From NCBI RefSeq assembly GCF_000282455.1, contig NZ_AKJG01000049.1, positions 1 to 64,000 of the forward strand: DNA of 64,000 nucleotides, written 5' to 3'. Shown here piece after piece: positions 24,500-33,388 of this stretch (position 1 is its first letter; every line of letters starts with the position of its first letter). This DNA comes from Pseudomonas sp. GM74. GTDB lineage: Bacteria; Pseudomonadota; Gammaproteobacteria; Pseudomonadales; Pseudomonadaceae. The translations under genes and the position numbers were made by a program. The notes below the pieces were generated by a model. The model was not told the origin of the DNA. It did no database searches and saw only the letters and a list, made by a program, of their open reading frames with translations.

Positions 24500-25600
24500 T
24501 CAATTGACCGTAGCGGTCTTGAACTTGGTCCAGGTGCGCATGCGTGCCCGCATGTCGGCCTGGGGAATGTCCTTGCCGGGAATCAGCCGCGCGTAGGTGG
24601 CTTCATCGATGTAGATGTCCGGGTTGTTGCGCATCGCGGCATCGACGTCCGGCCGCGCCTTGGCGTTGGAGGTCGGGTAGCCGGTGAAGTTGCTGATGGC
24701 CGCCATATTTTCCGGGCGCATCACGAAGTTGATGAAAGCGTAGGCGTATTCCGGGTGCCGGGCGTCGACGGGAATGGCCATGGTGTCCATCCACACCGTG
24801 GTGCCTTCCCGGGGAATGCGGTAGTGGAAGGTGGTTTTCTTGCCGGTGCTGTCGGCCGTGCGCTGCGCCTGGGTCATGTCGCCGCTGTAGCCGAGGGACA
24901 TGCACAGGTTGCCATTGACCAGATCGGTCACCGGTTGCGACTGGAATTTGCGCACGTACGGCCGCAACTTCATCAGCAACTCACTGGCCGCCGCCAGGTC
25001 CGCCGGTTTACCGCTGCGCGGGTCGCGGCCGAGGTAGTTGAGCACCACCGCCAGCACCTCGTCCGGCGAGTCGATCATCGAGATGCCGCAATCGGCAATC
25101 TTCGCCGCCAGCTCCGGCTTGAACAGCATGTCCAGGCTATTGACCGGTGCGCCCGGCGCACGCTGGGCGATCTGGTCGGCGTTGTAGGTCAGGCCGATGG
25201 TGCCCCAGGTGTAGGGAACCGTGGCGTTGCTCGAATGCTCATAGCGCGAGCGCAGCTTCTGCAATCCGGGTTCGACGTCATTCAGGGCCGTGAGCCTGGA
25301 CTGATCCAGCGGTTGCAGGCTGCCGGCACGCATCAAGCGTTCAGCCACGGTGTCGCCGGGGAAGATCAGGTCGTAACCGCTGCCGCCGGCCAGCATCTTG
25401 GCCTCAAGGGTTTCACTGCCGTCCATGACATCGTAGATCACCTTGATCCCGGTTTCGGCGGTGAACCTGCTCAGGGTGTCCTCGGCAAAATAATCCGCCC
25501 AGTTGTACAGCCGCAGGGTTTTCTCCTCGGCATGCAGCGCAGGCACCGCACAGGTCAGCGCCAGCCCCATGGCCAGGCACAGCTTGTTGATCGTGTTCAT
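24500..25600 (-). CDS. Periplasmic polyamine-binding protein (PotF/SpuD-like, Agu2C position)
   Basis: 366 residues with a signal peptide (LCLAMGLALTCAVPALHA) and the PotD/PotF fold: LRLYNWADYFAEDTLSRF, KVIYDVMDGSETLEAKMLAG, PYTWGTIGLTYNADQI and VWMDTMAIPVDARHPEYAY. It should bind putrescine, agmatine or a relative. No ABC permease or ATPase genes accompany it, so it must work with a transporter encoded elsewhere or as a sensor. It starts one base before the aguB stop region and is clearly co-transcribed. Confidence 0.88.
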   Translation of the reverse strand: MNTINKLCLAMGLALTCAVPALHAEEKTLRLYNWADYFAEDTLSRFTAETGIKVIYDVMDGSETLEAKMLAGGSGYDLIFPGDTVAERLMRAGSLQPLDQSRLTALNDVEPGLQKLRSRYEHSSNATVPYTWGTIGLTYNADQIAQRAPGAPVNSLDMLFKPELAAKIADCGISMIDSPDEVLAVVLNYLGRDPRSGKPADLAAASELLMKLRPYVRKFQSQPVTDLVNGNLCMSLGYSGDMTQAQRTADSTGKKTTFHYRIPREGTTVWMDTMAIPVDARHPEYAYAFINFVMRPENMAAISNFTGYPTSNAKARPDVDAAMRNNPDIYIDEATYARLIPGKDIPQADMRARMRTWTKFKTATVN

Positions 25601-25601
25601 G

Positions 25602-26510
<909 letters not shown>

Positions 26511-26514
26511 GGCA

Positions 26515-27567
26515 TCAACCCCGCACCGGCCAGGCCGGCTGTTGCTGGGTGATGCAATGCACACCGCCGCCGCCATGGGCCAGATGGTTGATCCGCACCG
26601 GCACCACTTCACGACCGGGGAACGCCTGCGCCAGCACTTCGGCGGCGACCTTGTCGGCATCAATGCCGTAGGCCGGCATGATGATCGCGCCGTTGGCGAT
26701 GTAGAAATTGGTGTAGGAGGCGCAGAACACTTCGGCTTCGGTGTCCACCGCATCGGTGGCTTCATAGAGTTCGATCAGCTCGAACTGGCGACCCTGGGCG
26801 TCGGTGGCCAGTTCAAGGGCGCGACGGTTCTCCCGGGCCACTTCGGCGTACACCGATTGTTGGTCGTGGGTGGCGTCCACCAGCAACACGCCAGGTCGGG
26901 CGAAGGCGCACACGCCATCGACGTGGCCGTCGGTCATGTCACCGGTCACGTAGTCCGGATCACCCGGCAGCCAGATGGTTTTCTTCACGCCCAGCAGACG
27001 GCTGAAGATCTCTTCGATCTCGGCCTTGGTCACGCCCGGGTTGCGGTTGGGGTTGAGCAATACCGACTCGGTGGTGATCAGCGTGCCCTCGCCGTCCACA
27101 TGGATGGCGCCACCCTCATTGCTCAGCGCCGTGCCGAAACACTCCAGGCCCAGATGGTTGAGCGCGCGGCGGGCCAGGCTTTCGTCCAGATCATGGGCCG
27201 ACTTGCCGCCCCACGCATTGAAGCGCCAGCTCACACCGGCCAGGCCTTGCTGCGGGTGGCAGACGAAGCTCGGGCCGGAGTCGCGGCACCAGCTGTCGTT
27301 GACCGCCAGTTCGATCAACTCGATGTTCGGCCCGCACAAGGCTTTGGCGCTGGCGATCGCTGAAGGATCGACCACCAGTTTCACCGGCTCGAAACGGGCG
27401 ATGGCGTTGGCCACGCGGGCGAAGTCCTCTTGAACCTGTGGCAGCGTCACCCGCCAGCCCGACTCCCACAGGGTCTTGTTGTGCGGCCAGACCATCCAGG
27501 TGGCGGCGTGGGTGACCCATTCGGCCGGCATCGTCCAACCGCTGTTTTGAATACCGTTCTGCTGCAT
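26515..27567 (-). CDS. aguA: Agmatine deiminase
   Basis: 350 residues, cytoplasmic (no signal). Family features: MPAEWVTHAATWMVWPHN at the start, VNDSWCRDSGPSFV, GGAIHVDGEGTLITTESVLLNPNRNP, TDGHVDGVCAFARPG and the catalytic cysteine in GGGGVHCITQQQP. It converts agmatine to N-carbamoylputrescine and ammonia, feeding AguB. First gene of the operon, divergent from a LysR-type gene, matching the agu2 layout of P. aeruginosa PA14. Confidence 0.94.
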   Translation of the reverse strand: MQQNGIQNSGWTMPAEWVTHAATWMVWPHNKTLWESGWRVTLPQVQEDFARVANAIARFEPVKLVVDPSAIASAKALCGPNIELIELAVNDSWCRDSGPSFVCHPQQGLAGVSWRFNAWGGKSAHDLDESLARRALNHLGLECFGTALSNEGGAIHVDGEGTLITTESVLLNPNRNPGVTKAEIEEIFSRLLGVKKTIWLPGDPDYVTGDMTDGHVDGVCAFARPGVLLVDATHDQQSVYAEVARENRRALELATDAQGRQFELIELYEATDAVDTEAEVFCASYTNFYIANGAIIMPAYGIDADKVAAEVLAQAFPGREVVPVRINHLAHGGGGVHCITQQQPAWPVRG

Positions 27568-27589
27568 GACAAGTACCTCTGAGTTAAGT

Positions 27590-27603
27590 CATTGTGTTCA
27601 ATG
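27590..27603. promoter_or_regulatory. Candidate operator CATTG-N4-CAATG
   Basis: A perfect 5-bp inverted repeat 23 bases upstream of aguA, in the 134-bp region shared with the divergent LysR gene. It fits a regulator site, but a short palindrome like this also arises by chance. No other clear element is seen in the region. Confidence 0.3.
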
Positions 27604-27701
27604 AAAACGCCCTTGGCGGTCTTGGCATGCATGCTACGGCTGGTAAAACGGGCAAACAAACGATGGATTTTGCAGGCAACTGATTAGAGGAACTTATCGA
27701 T

Positions 27702-28559
27702 ATGCTCAAGCACTGGCCGCCCATGAGCACCCTGCGCGGCTTCGAAGCCGCCGCCCGGCTGGGCAGTTTTCACAAGGCCGCCGAAGAGTTGCACCTCACC
27801 CAGTCGGCGATCAGTCAGCAGATCCGCAGCCTTGAGGCGTACCTGGAGCAACCGCTGTTCTATCGCAGCGGGCGCAGCGTCAGCCTGACCGATGCCGGTC
27901 ACGATCTGCTGAGCACCACCCAGGCGCTGCTGCAGCAACTGGCCGTGGGCATTCGCCGGCTGGGGCAATACCAGAAACCCAATCAACTGGTGCTCAACAC
28001 CACCCCGGCGTTTGCCCGGCACTGGTTGTTGCCACGCCTGGGGGATTTCCGTCGACAGCATCCGCAGGTCGATCTGTGGATTTTCAGCACCGATGAAGTG
28101 CCGGACATGGCCAGCCAGACCATCGACCTGGCGGTGCGCGACGACATCAGTTCCCAGGCCGAATGCAGTTTCAAGGTGCTGCACGCCGACCGCCTCTACC
28201 CGGCGTGCCGCCCGAACCTGTTGGCCGTGCCGGTGCAACAGCGCACCACCCTGCATGGCGAGCGGGAAATGGACTGGAGCCACTGGGCGGTGGAATCGGG
28301 CATTGATGTGGGGCAGATGGATCAGGGGCTGAATTTTTCCGATCCGGGGCTGCTGCTGGACGCCGCCTGCACCGGGCTGGGCATTGCGCTGGTTAGCCAG
28401 TTGCTGAGTCGGCAGGCGCGGGCCACCGGGCTGTTGCAGCCGATGGTGGAGCAAACCATCCGCGGCCCGAACTGGGCGCTGCTGACCCACCGTGACAGCG
28501 AGAACACGGTGATGGCACGCAGCTTCACTCAATGGCTGGTGGAGAACCTGGGCGAGTGA
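27702..28559 (+). CDS. LysR-family regulator of the agmatine operon (GcvA-like)
   Basis: 285 residues. The winged helix is at the N-terminus (LRGFEAAARLGSFHKAAEELHLTQSAISQQIRSLEAYL), followed by the substrate-binding domain starting near LVLNTTPAFARHWLLPRL, typical of the GcvA/AmpR branch. AGAGGA lies 12 bases before the ATG. It is divergent from aguA and is the likely activator responding to agmatine or carbamoylputrescine, by position equivalent to Agu2R; the ligand is inferred. Confidence 0.88.
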   Translation: MLKHWPPMSTLRGFEAAARLGSFHKAAEELHLTQSAISQQIRSLEAYLEQPLFYRSGRSVSLTDAGHDLLSTTQALLQQLAVGIRRLGQYQKPNQLVLNTTPAFARHWLLPRLGDFRRQHPQVDLWIFSTDEVPDMASQTIDLAVRDDISSQAECSFKVLHADRLYPACRPNLLAVPVQQRTTLHGEREMDWSHWAVESGIDVGQMDQGLNFSDPGLLLDAACTGLGIALVSQLLSRQARATGLLQPMVEQTIRGPNWALLTHRDSENTVMARSFTQWLVENLGE

Positions 28560-28949
28560 TTACTGTGCCGGAAAAGTTTGCAGATAGGCCAACAGGTCCT
28601 CGATCTTTTCCGGGTCGCTGAGGCCCCAGAAAATCATGCGCGTACCGGGCACCACTTTCTTCGGCGCTTCAAGGTAGGCGATCAGGGTGTCGCGGTCCCA
28701 GATCAGGTTGGCGGATTTCATCGCGTCGGAATACACGTAGTCCGTGGTGACCGCAGAATGGCGACCGATCACGCCATTGAGTTGCGGGCCAAAGAAGGCG
28801 CGAGCCGATTCGCCGATCTGATGGCAGCCGCTGCAGAGGCGCTTGTAGACTTTCTCCCCGGCCTGGACATCGCCCGCAGCCAGGGTGGGCATGCTGAACA
28901 GGCCAGCGCTGAGCGCCAGGGCGAGGGTCAGGGCGGCGATTTTCTTCAT
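28560..28949 (-). CDS. Class I c-type cytochrome, periplasmic
   Basis: 129 residues with a signal peptide (LTLALALSAGLFSMPTLA) and one heme-binding site, CSGCH, followed by a distal Met in GTRMIFWGL. The spacing is that of small cytochrome c2/c550-like electron carriers (PQLNGVIGRHSA is also typical). Its partner is not encoded nearby. It converges with the LysR gene with no gap. Confidence 0.9.
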   Translation of the reverse strand: MKKIAALTLALALSAGLFSMPTLAAGDVQAGEKVYKRLCSGCHQIGESARAFFGPQLNGVIGRHSAVTTDYVYSDAMKSANLIWDRDTLIAYLEAPKKVVPGTRMIFWGLSDPEKIEDLLAYLQTFPAQ

Positions 28950-29030
28950 GTTGCGTTTCCAGTCTGCGAATGCTCGCTATTGGAACATGACAGCTGAGCA
29001 TATCCAAAATGGTCAGGTGGGCACGGCCCC

Positions 29031-29137
29031 CTGTGGGAGCGGGCTTGCCCGCGAAAGCGATGTATCAGCCACCTTCTCTGCTGGATGTGATGACCTCTTC
29101 GCGGGCAAGTCGGATCGCCGCACCGCCGCTCCCACAG
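29031..29137. repeat. REP pair, right arm with 16-bp insertion
   Basis: Left arm CTGTGGGAGCGGGCTTGCCCGCG; right arm TCGCGGGCAAG, then TCGGATCGCCGCACC, then GCCGCTCCCACAG. The middle block interrupts an otherwise standard REP stem. The rest of 28950-29152 shows nothing else. Confidence 0.85.
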
Positions 29138-29152
29138 GGACTTGCGCATGGC

Positions 29153-29533
29153 TTACTTTTTGTTGAGCTCAATGGCTGCCTGAATCAACGCCGTCAGCGC
29201 CGCTTCATCGATCTGCTCGTCCTCGCGAATATCGATGGCACGGCGGGTATTGCCTTCAAGGCTTGAATTGAACAGTTTCGACGGATCGTCCAGCGACGCC
29301 CCCTTGGCGAAGGTCAGCTTCACCACTTGTTTGTAGGTCTCGCCGGTGCAGAGGATGCCGGCACGGGACCACACCGGCACGCGCCACTTCCACTCTTCGA
29401 TCACTTCGGGGTCGGCCTGGCGGATGATCTTGCGCAGGCGGACCAGGGTTTCGCCGCGCCAGTCGGCCAGTTCGCGGATTCGCTCGTCGATCAGTGCCGA
29501 GGCTTCGTTTGTTTCAACCTTGTCCGTTTTCAT
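29153..29533 (-). CDS. DUF1801 (YdhG-like) protein
   Basis: 126 residues from the ATG at 29533; two further in-frame ATGs lie at 29551 and 29554 without better ribosome-binding sites. The body has the DUF1801 pattern: LRKIIRQADPEVIEEWKWRVPVW, GILCTGETYKQVVKLTFAKGA and an acidic C-terminal helix (REDEQIDEAALTALIQAA). The family has an iron-chaperone-like (frataxin-like) fold in some members, but no proven role. Confidence 0.78.
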   Translation of the reverse strand: MKTDKVETNEASALIDERIRELADWRGETLVRLRKIIRQADPEVIEEWKWRVPVWSRAGILCTGETYKQVVKLTFAKGASLDDPSKLFNSSLEGNTRRAIDIREDEQIDEAALTALIQAAIELNKK

Positions 29534-29595
29534 TACCGTCTGCACCCTCATCATGATGGTTGTGACCGATGAGGGTAGACGGTGTTCGAAGGTTT

Positions 29596-30039
29596 TCAGG
29601 AATCGCTGACTGACGGCGCCTGGGGCACGGGGCGGGTTTTCACGGTGACGAACATTTTGATGCGGTCGCCGATTTCCTGGAGGGTATGGCGGAACGGGTC
29701 GTGCCTTTCGCTGGTGGTCGGGTCTTCGAAGCTCCAGACCATCACTTCAGCGGTAAACGGCATGCGCGCGGCCTCTTCGGAGGACTTGTCGCACAGGGTG
29801 ATGACGTAGTCGAATGCCATACCTTCGAAGTCTTCGAGGGACTTGCTGCGCAAGCCACTGGCATCGACGCCGATGTGTTCGAGGGATTCGAAGGTACGTG
29901 GATCGATCTCGGTGGCCTCAAGCCCGGCGCTGAAGGCCTGGAAGTCGGCAGGATCGGTATGGCGAAGCAAGGCTTCGGCCATGGGTGAGCGGACATCGTT
30001 TCTGGCGCAGACGAACAGCACGCGACGGGGGTCGGTCAT
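29596..30039 (-). CDS. Low-molecular-weight phosphatase / arsenate reductase-like protein
   Basis: 147 residues beginning RRVLFVCARNDVRSPMAEALL, a P-loop CX5RS of the LMW tyrosine phosphatase fold. FDYVITLCDKSSEEAARMPF and VWSFEDPT supply the second redox cysteine position and the Asp-Pro acid loop, which together look more like thioredoxin-coupled ArsC than a plain phosphatase. No ars genes are nearby, so either activity is possible. Confidence 0.8.
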   Translation of the reverse strand: MTDPRRVLFVCARNDVRSPMAEALLRHTDPADFQAFSAGLEATEIDPRTFESLEHIGVDASGLRSKSLEDFEGMAFDYVITLCDKSSEEAARMPFTAEVMVWSFEDPTTSERHDPFRHTLQEIGDRIKMFVTVKTRPVPQAPSVSDS

Positions 30040-30062
30040 GGGTTTACCTCGACTGGCGGACT

Positions 30063-30992
30063 TTAGTGTTTGCTCATCAATCCATGCAGCACGCCGAACC
30101 GCAGACCCGGTTCAGACGCAATCATGTGCGTGATCCCGAACACCTTGAACGCCGCCAGCATCACCACCAGGCCGCCGGGCAAGATGCTCAGGCGATGGGT
30201 GGGCAAACCGGCCAGCTTGAGGTGTTTCACATGTTTGACTTCCAGCAGGCGCAGCGACAGGCGCAACAGGCCGCCGTAGGTGATGCCGCTTTGGCCGTCA
30301 TCATTGAGGCCATTGGCCTTGAGCACCTTGGCCAGCATCCGCGCTGTCCCGGAAGAACCGACAGCCTGCTGCCAGCCCATGGCGCGATAGCGGCGGGCAA
30401 TGCGTTCCAATTGCACGGTGGCCGCGCGTTCGGCTTCCAATAGCGCTTCGGCCACGATCCGCCCGCCATGGAAGTAACGCGCACCGAAGGTACCGCTGCC
30501 GATGGCGATGCTCTCGGTAACCAGCAGCTGGTCGCCACGGCCGATGATCATCTCCGTAGAGCCACCGCCGATATCCACCACCAGCCGCGTGGTTTGCGCT
30601 GGCAAGGTGTGGGCCACGCCGGCGTAGACCAATTGTGCCTCTTCGTGGCCGGAAATGACGTCGATGCGAAAGCCCAGGTGCCGTTCGGCACTGGCCAGGA
30701 ACAGAGGCGCGTTGTCCGCTTCGCGCACGGCACTCGTGGCCACCGCCCGCACCCGCCCGGCCTCGAAACCGCGCAGTTTCTTGCCGAACCGCGCCAGCGC
30801 CTGCCAGCCACGGTCCAGCGCCAACTCATCGAGCGCCCCACCCTGCAGGCCTTCGGCCAGACGCACCGGTTCACGCAGGGTTTTCACTTCCTGGATGACC
30901 ATTTGCTGGTTCCGCCTCACCGACTGGCCAATCATCAGGCGAAACGCATTGGAACCCAGGTCGATGGCGGCAAACAGCGGGGCGTCTTTCAT
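30063..30992 (-). CDS. Ppx/GppA-family phosphatase, short form
   Basis: 309 residues with the ASKHA-type signatures: FAAIDLGSNAFRLMIGQ (phosphate 1), ISGHEEAQLVYAGV, LVVDIGGGSTEMIIG (phosphate 2) and SIAIGSGTFGARYF. True exopolyphosphatase Ppx is about 500 residues; this has only the two N-terminal domains, like many short GppA relatives. The ATG at 30992 has AAGGAA upstream; the frame opens six codons earlier. It may hydrolyse polyphosphate or pppGpp. It is divergent from a broken polyphosphate kinase 2 gene, which links both to polyphosphate. Confidence 0.88.
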   Translation of the reverse strand: MKDAPLFAAIDLGSNAFRLMIGQSVRRNQQMVIQEVKTLREPVRLAEGLQGGALDELALDRGWQALARFGKKLRGFEAGRVRAVATSAVREADNAPLFLASAERHLGFRIDVISGHEEAQLVYAGVAHTLPAQTTRLVVDIGGGSTEMIIGRGDQLLVTESIAIGSGTFGARYFHGGRIVAEALLEAERAATVQLERIARRYRAMGWQQAVGSSGTARMLAKVLKANGLNDDGQSGITYGGLLRLSLRLLEVKHVKHLKLAGLPTHRLSILPGGLVVMLAAFKVFGITHMIASEPGLRFGVLHGLMSKH

Positions 30993-31169
30993 AGGGGGTT
31001 CCTTGCACATTCATCTGCCGGCGGACTGGCGGCCGTCGGGCACTCAAGACGGATTGCGAGGATCTTGCCATGGCTTCGATGACGCCCTGATGACACCACC
31101 GGGCATCACCACTTCGTAACAGGCTGTGACTGGCGTCGGCTGTGCCACCCATGACGCGAGTGTCTCACC

Positions 31170-31619
31170 ATGCTTTCCAATCAGGACACCCTGATCCAGC
31201 GCATCACCCTGCGCCTCAACCCTCGGGTCTGCCGGGTGGCCGTCCTGCCTGCGCCCAACGACCGAGAACGCACGCAATGGTATTTCCAGCGCTACGTATC
31301 GCACTTGCCCGCCGCCGGGGAAATCGTGCTGTTCGACCGCAGTTGGTACAACCGCGCCGGGGTCGAGAAGGTCATGGGGTTCTGCAATGACGACCAGTAC
31401 GAAGAATTCTTCCGCACCGTGCCGGAATTCGAGCGCATGCTCGCCCGCTCCGGCATCCAGCTGATCAAGTACTGGTTCTCGATTTCCGACCAGGAACAGA
31501 ACCTGCGCTTTCTCAGCCGCATTCATCACCTGCTCCGCCAGATGCCCCGGCGAGAGCGCCAGAAGGACTATTCACGGGGGCCTGTACCGCAGGAAATCAT
31601 CGTGCCGGAGATTTACTGA
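31170..31619 (+). pseudogene. Broken ppk2 (polyphosphate kinase 2)
   Basis: The frame encodes unmistakable PPK2 sequence: QRITLRLNPRVCRVAVLPAPNDRERTQWYF, then EIVLFDRSWYNRAGVEKVMGF (Walker B and lid), EFERMLARSGIQLIKYWFS and the C-terminal IVPEIY. The N-terminal third with the Walker A loop (GRDAAGKGG in intact enzymes) is missing, and the frame starts without a ribosome-binding site. A second, in-frame deletion joins LSRIH directly to HLLRQMP, losing about 40 residues that usually lie between. At 149 codons against about 270-300, it cannot bind nucleotide normally. I call it a pseudogene; expression of the fragment is possible. Confidence 0.85.
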
Positions 31620-31691
31620 ATTCAGTTTGACCCACACCACAATTAGTCGGCAGCCAGCGAATTGAACGCATCCTGATGAATGTCCATCAAG

Positions 31692-31726
31692 TTGTCATCG
31701 AATCGTCATGAACCAGGCGCCATACT
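31692..31726 (+). promoter_or_regulatory. PhoB-type promoter: Pho box plus -10
   Basis: TTGTCAT-CGAA-TCGTCAT (31692-31709) is two 7-bp Pho half-sites with the canonical 4-nt spacer, on the plus strand. Eleven bases further on is CATACT (31721-31726), which matches four of six bases of a -10, close to the spacing of E. coli phoA and pstS promoters (10 nt). Transcription would start near 31733. The next plus-strand gene is 1.3 kb away and a terminator lies within 55 nt, so the product would be a short RNA. Site recognition is from the known consensus; activity is inferred. Confidence 0.5.
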
Positions 31727-31732
31727 TAAGTC

Positions 31733-31786
31733 ATCCAATGCGTGCTTTAACTTTCTGCTGCCAGTCCCGGCGGCTTTTTTTTTGCC
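31733..31786 (+). ncRNA. Possible Pho-controlled small RNA (~50 nt)
   Basis: From the inferred start after the Pho-type promoter to the T-run of the downstream hairpin there are about 50 nucleotides. Short open frames pass through but none has a ribosome-binding site. This could also be the leftover leader of a deleted gene. Only promoter and terminator support it. Confidence 0.25.
31755..31786 (+). terminator. Rho-independent terminator
   Basis: GCTGCC-agtccc-GGCGGC followed by a run of nine T. Orientation is plus strand; on the minus strand no T-run follows, so it does not serve the lipoprotein gene at 31798-32136, which ends just after it. Confidence 0.65.
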
Positions 31787-31797
31787 TGAAATTGCGC

Positions 31798-32136
31798 TTA
31801 CAGACACTCCTGCGCCGCACGCTCGAAACTGGACGGCACGAAGGTCGACGCCAGCAGCTTGCGCTCGTACAGGAATACCTTGCCGCCGTTCGAAGCCTTG
31901 TAGGCTTCAAGCACGTTGTCCGCCGCCACTTTGCTCGATACGACGATCCGGTAGCTGCGCTGGGTCTGCGACACTGTGGGCGCCAGTGCATCGTGCTGCA
32001 ACTTCGGCACCACGCAATGGGTGTACTCCTCGGGCGACTTGCTGGTCTGCAAGGTCAGCGTCGGATTGTTCGGCGTGGCACAACCGGCCAGCAACAGCGA
32101 GGCGAAGGCCAGGGTCGGGGCAAAAAAAGTGCGCAT
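31798..32136 (-). CDS. Small lipoprotein
   Basis: 112 residues with a lipobox: LAFASLLLAGCATPNN, cysteine at about 19. The mature part (SPEEYTHCVVPKLQHDA, SYRIVVSSKVAADNVLEAYKAS) has no domain I recognise. The Asn-Pro-Asn-Asn context after the cysteine does not include Asp at +2, so outer-membrane sorting is likely. It lies 40 bp downstream of another exported protein gene on the same strand, and the two may be an operon. Confidence 0.78.
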   Translation of the reverse strand: MRTFFAPTLAFASLLLAGCATPNNPTLTLQTSKSPEEYTHCVVPKLQHDALAPTVSQTQRSYRIVVSSKVAADNVLEAYKASNGGKVFLYERKLLASTFVPSSFERAAQECL

Positions 32137-32176
32137 GAATCAGGTCCTGAAAAGCAATCTATGGTGAATTGGCTGG

Positions 32177-32839
32177 TTAATTGGTTGCTGCGGTCAATCC
32201 GGCGGAGACCAGCGCCCTCAACGACGCATCGAACTGTTTCAGCGCGGTCAGTTGCAGGTCGCGTTGCTGTTCGATTTGCGCGGCGATCTCGGGCGCGGTC
32301 TTGTCATGCACCCACACCGACGGCAGCTGTTTTTCCACCGCGCCTTCGGCCTTGCCGATGTATTGCAGGCCGGCGTCGTAGAACCGCGCGGCGAAACGCG
32401 CCTCGACCCGGTCGTTACGCCGGGTCAGCAACTGGTTGTGGGTATCGAGCATCACCACGACATCGGGATGGGCCTGCACCAGGGCATCGAGGTTGTCGTA
32501 GACCGTCACCGACAGAAAGCTCTTGCGCAGCGAACTCAGCAGCCAATCGATGGCCAGTTGCGGATCGGAGCTGTCGACGAAGGCCCGGCGAATTCGCGCA
32601 TCCAGTGCGTTCTTCGCGCCATTGACGGCCACCGAGTGGTATTGCTCAAGGTATTGCAGGTTTTCCACGGTGTTTTCGCTGTACAGCACCCCAACCGTCT
32701 GCCCGTATTGCAGCCCGCCCTGGCTACCCGTGACAGGCGGCAAATGGCAGGCGCGTGCGTCCTCGGCGTAGGCCGATACGGTGGATGCAACACTGCCCAG
32801 CAACAGGGCAATCACAGCCAGTCGGGTCAAGATTTTCAT
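32177..32839 (-). CDS. Exported protein of unknown function
   Basis: 220 residues; signal peptide LTRLAVIALLLGSVASTVSAYA, mature part starting near EDARACHLPP. Segments such as GLQYGQTVGVLYSENTVENLQYL, LDALVQAHPDVVVMLDTHNQLL and helix-rich EIAAQIEQQRDLQLTALKQF do not match a family I can name. The ATG at 32839 has AAGGAA upstream; the frame opens 41 codons earlier without a signal peptide. Probably co-transcribed with the lipoprotein gene downstream. Confidence 0.7.
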   Translation of the reverse strand: MKILTRLAVIALLLGSVASTVSAYAEDARACHLPPVTGSQGGLQYGQTVGVLYSENTVENLQYLEQYHSVAVNGAKNALDARIRRAFVDSSDPQLAIDWLLSSLRKSFLSVTVYDNLDALVQAHPDVVVMLDTHNQLLTRRNDRVEARFAARFYDAGLQYIGKAEGAVEKQLPSVWVHDKTAPEIAAQIEQQRDLQLTALKQFDASLRALVSAGLTAATN

Positions 32840-32923
32840 CGCGCAGGTTCCTTGAGCAGCGTGTTCAATGCAGGCAATTTTCCGCCTTCGCGCAAAAAAC
32901 AGAACTTGCGATTCTTGATGGTG

Positions 32924-32944
32924 ACTATTGACTGAACCAATAGT
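32924..32944. promoter_or_regulatory. Candidate operator ACTATTG-N7-CAATAGT
   Basis: Perfect 7-bp arms in the 230-bp gap between the divergent exported-protein gene (minus) and the NIPSNAP gene (plus). Position fits an operator for either; the regulator is unknown. No other element is obvious in 32840-33069. Confidence 0.35.
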
Positions 32945-33069
32945 GCGGCGGCGCCAGCGCATGCCTCTGGCGCAAACTTACCGGTCAATGTCGAACAAGC
33001 GGCTGTGCCGGGCACCCACTGTTGATTACAGTGGCGACTGCCCTCAAAACCTGATCAAGGAACGAAACA

Positions 33070-33387
33070 ATGGTGACCTGCTACCTGAAATACGTGCTCG
33101 ACCCCTACCAACTCGACGCGTTCGAACACTACGGCAAGCTGTGGATTCCCCTGGTGGAAAAGTTCGGCGGCCAGCACCACGGCTACTTTTTACCGTCGGA
33201 GGGCGCCAACAACATCGCCCTGGCGCTGTTCACCTTCCCCAGCCTGGCGGCGTACGAACATTACCGGCAGCAGTCGATGAACGATCCGGAATGTATCGCG
33301 GCGTTCAAATACGCCGAAGAGAAAAAATTCATCCTCAGCTACGAGCGTTCATTCATGCGGCCGGTGTTTGGCGAGCAGGATCGCTGA
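33070..33387 (+). CDS. NIPSNAP-family protein
   Basis: 105 residues of the dimeric alpha/beta-barrel NIPSNAP type: MVTCYLKYVLDPYQLDAFEHYGKLW, HHGYFLPSEGANNIALALFTF, and PSLAAYEHYRQQSMNDPEC. The whole length is one domain. AAGGAA lies eight bases upstream of the ATG. The function of bacterial members is unknown. It converges with the GNAT gene one base away. Confidence 0.85.
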   Translation: MVTCYLKYVLDPYQLDAFEHYGKLWIPLVEKFGGQHHGYFLPSEGANNIALALFTFPSLAAYEHYRQQSMNDPECIAAFKYAEEKKFILSYERSFMRPVFGEQDR

Positions 33388-33388
33388 G

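Noticed and set aside
31708..32625. Plus-strand frame of 305 codons
   Set aside because: It overlaps the lipoprotein and the exported-protein genes on the other strand, is Arg/Pro-rich at the end as expected of a shadow, and passes through the terminator at 31755-31786.
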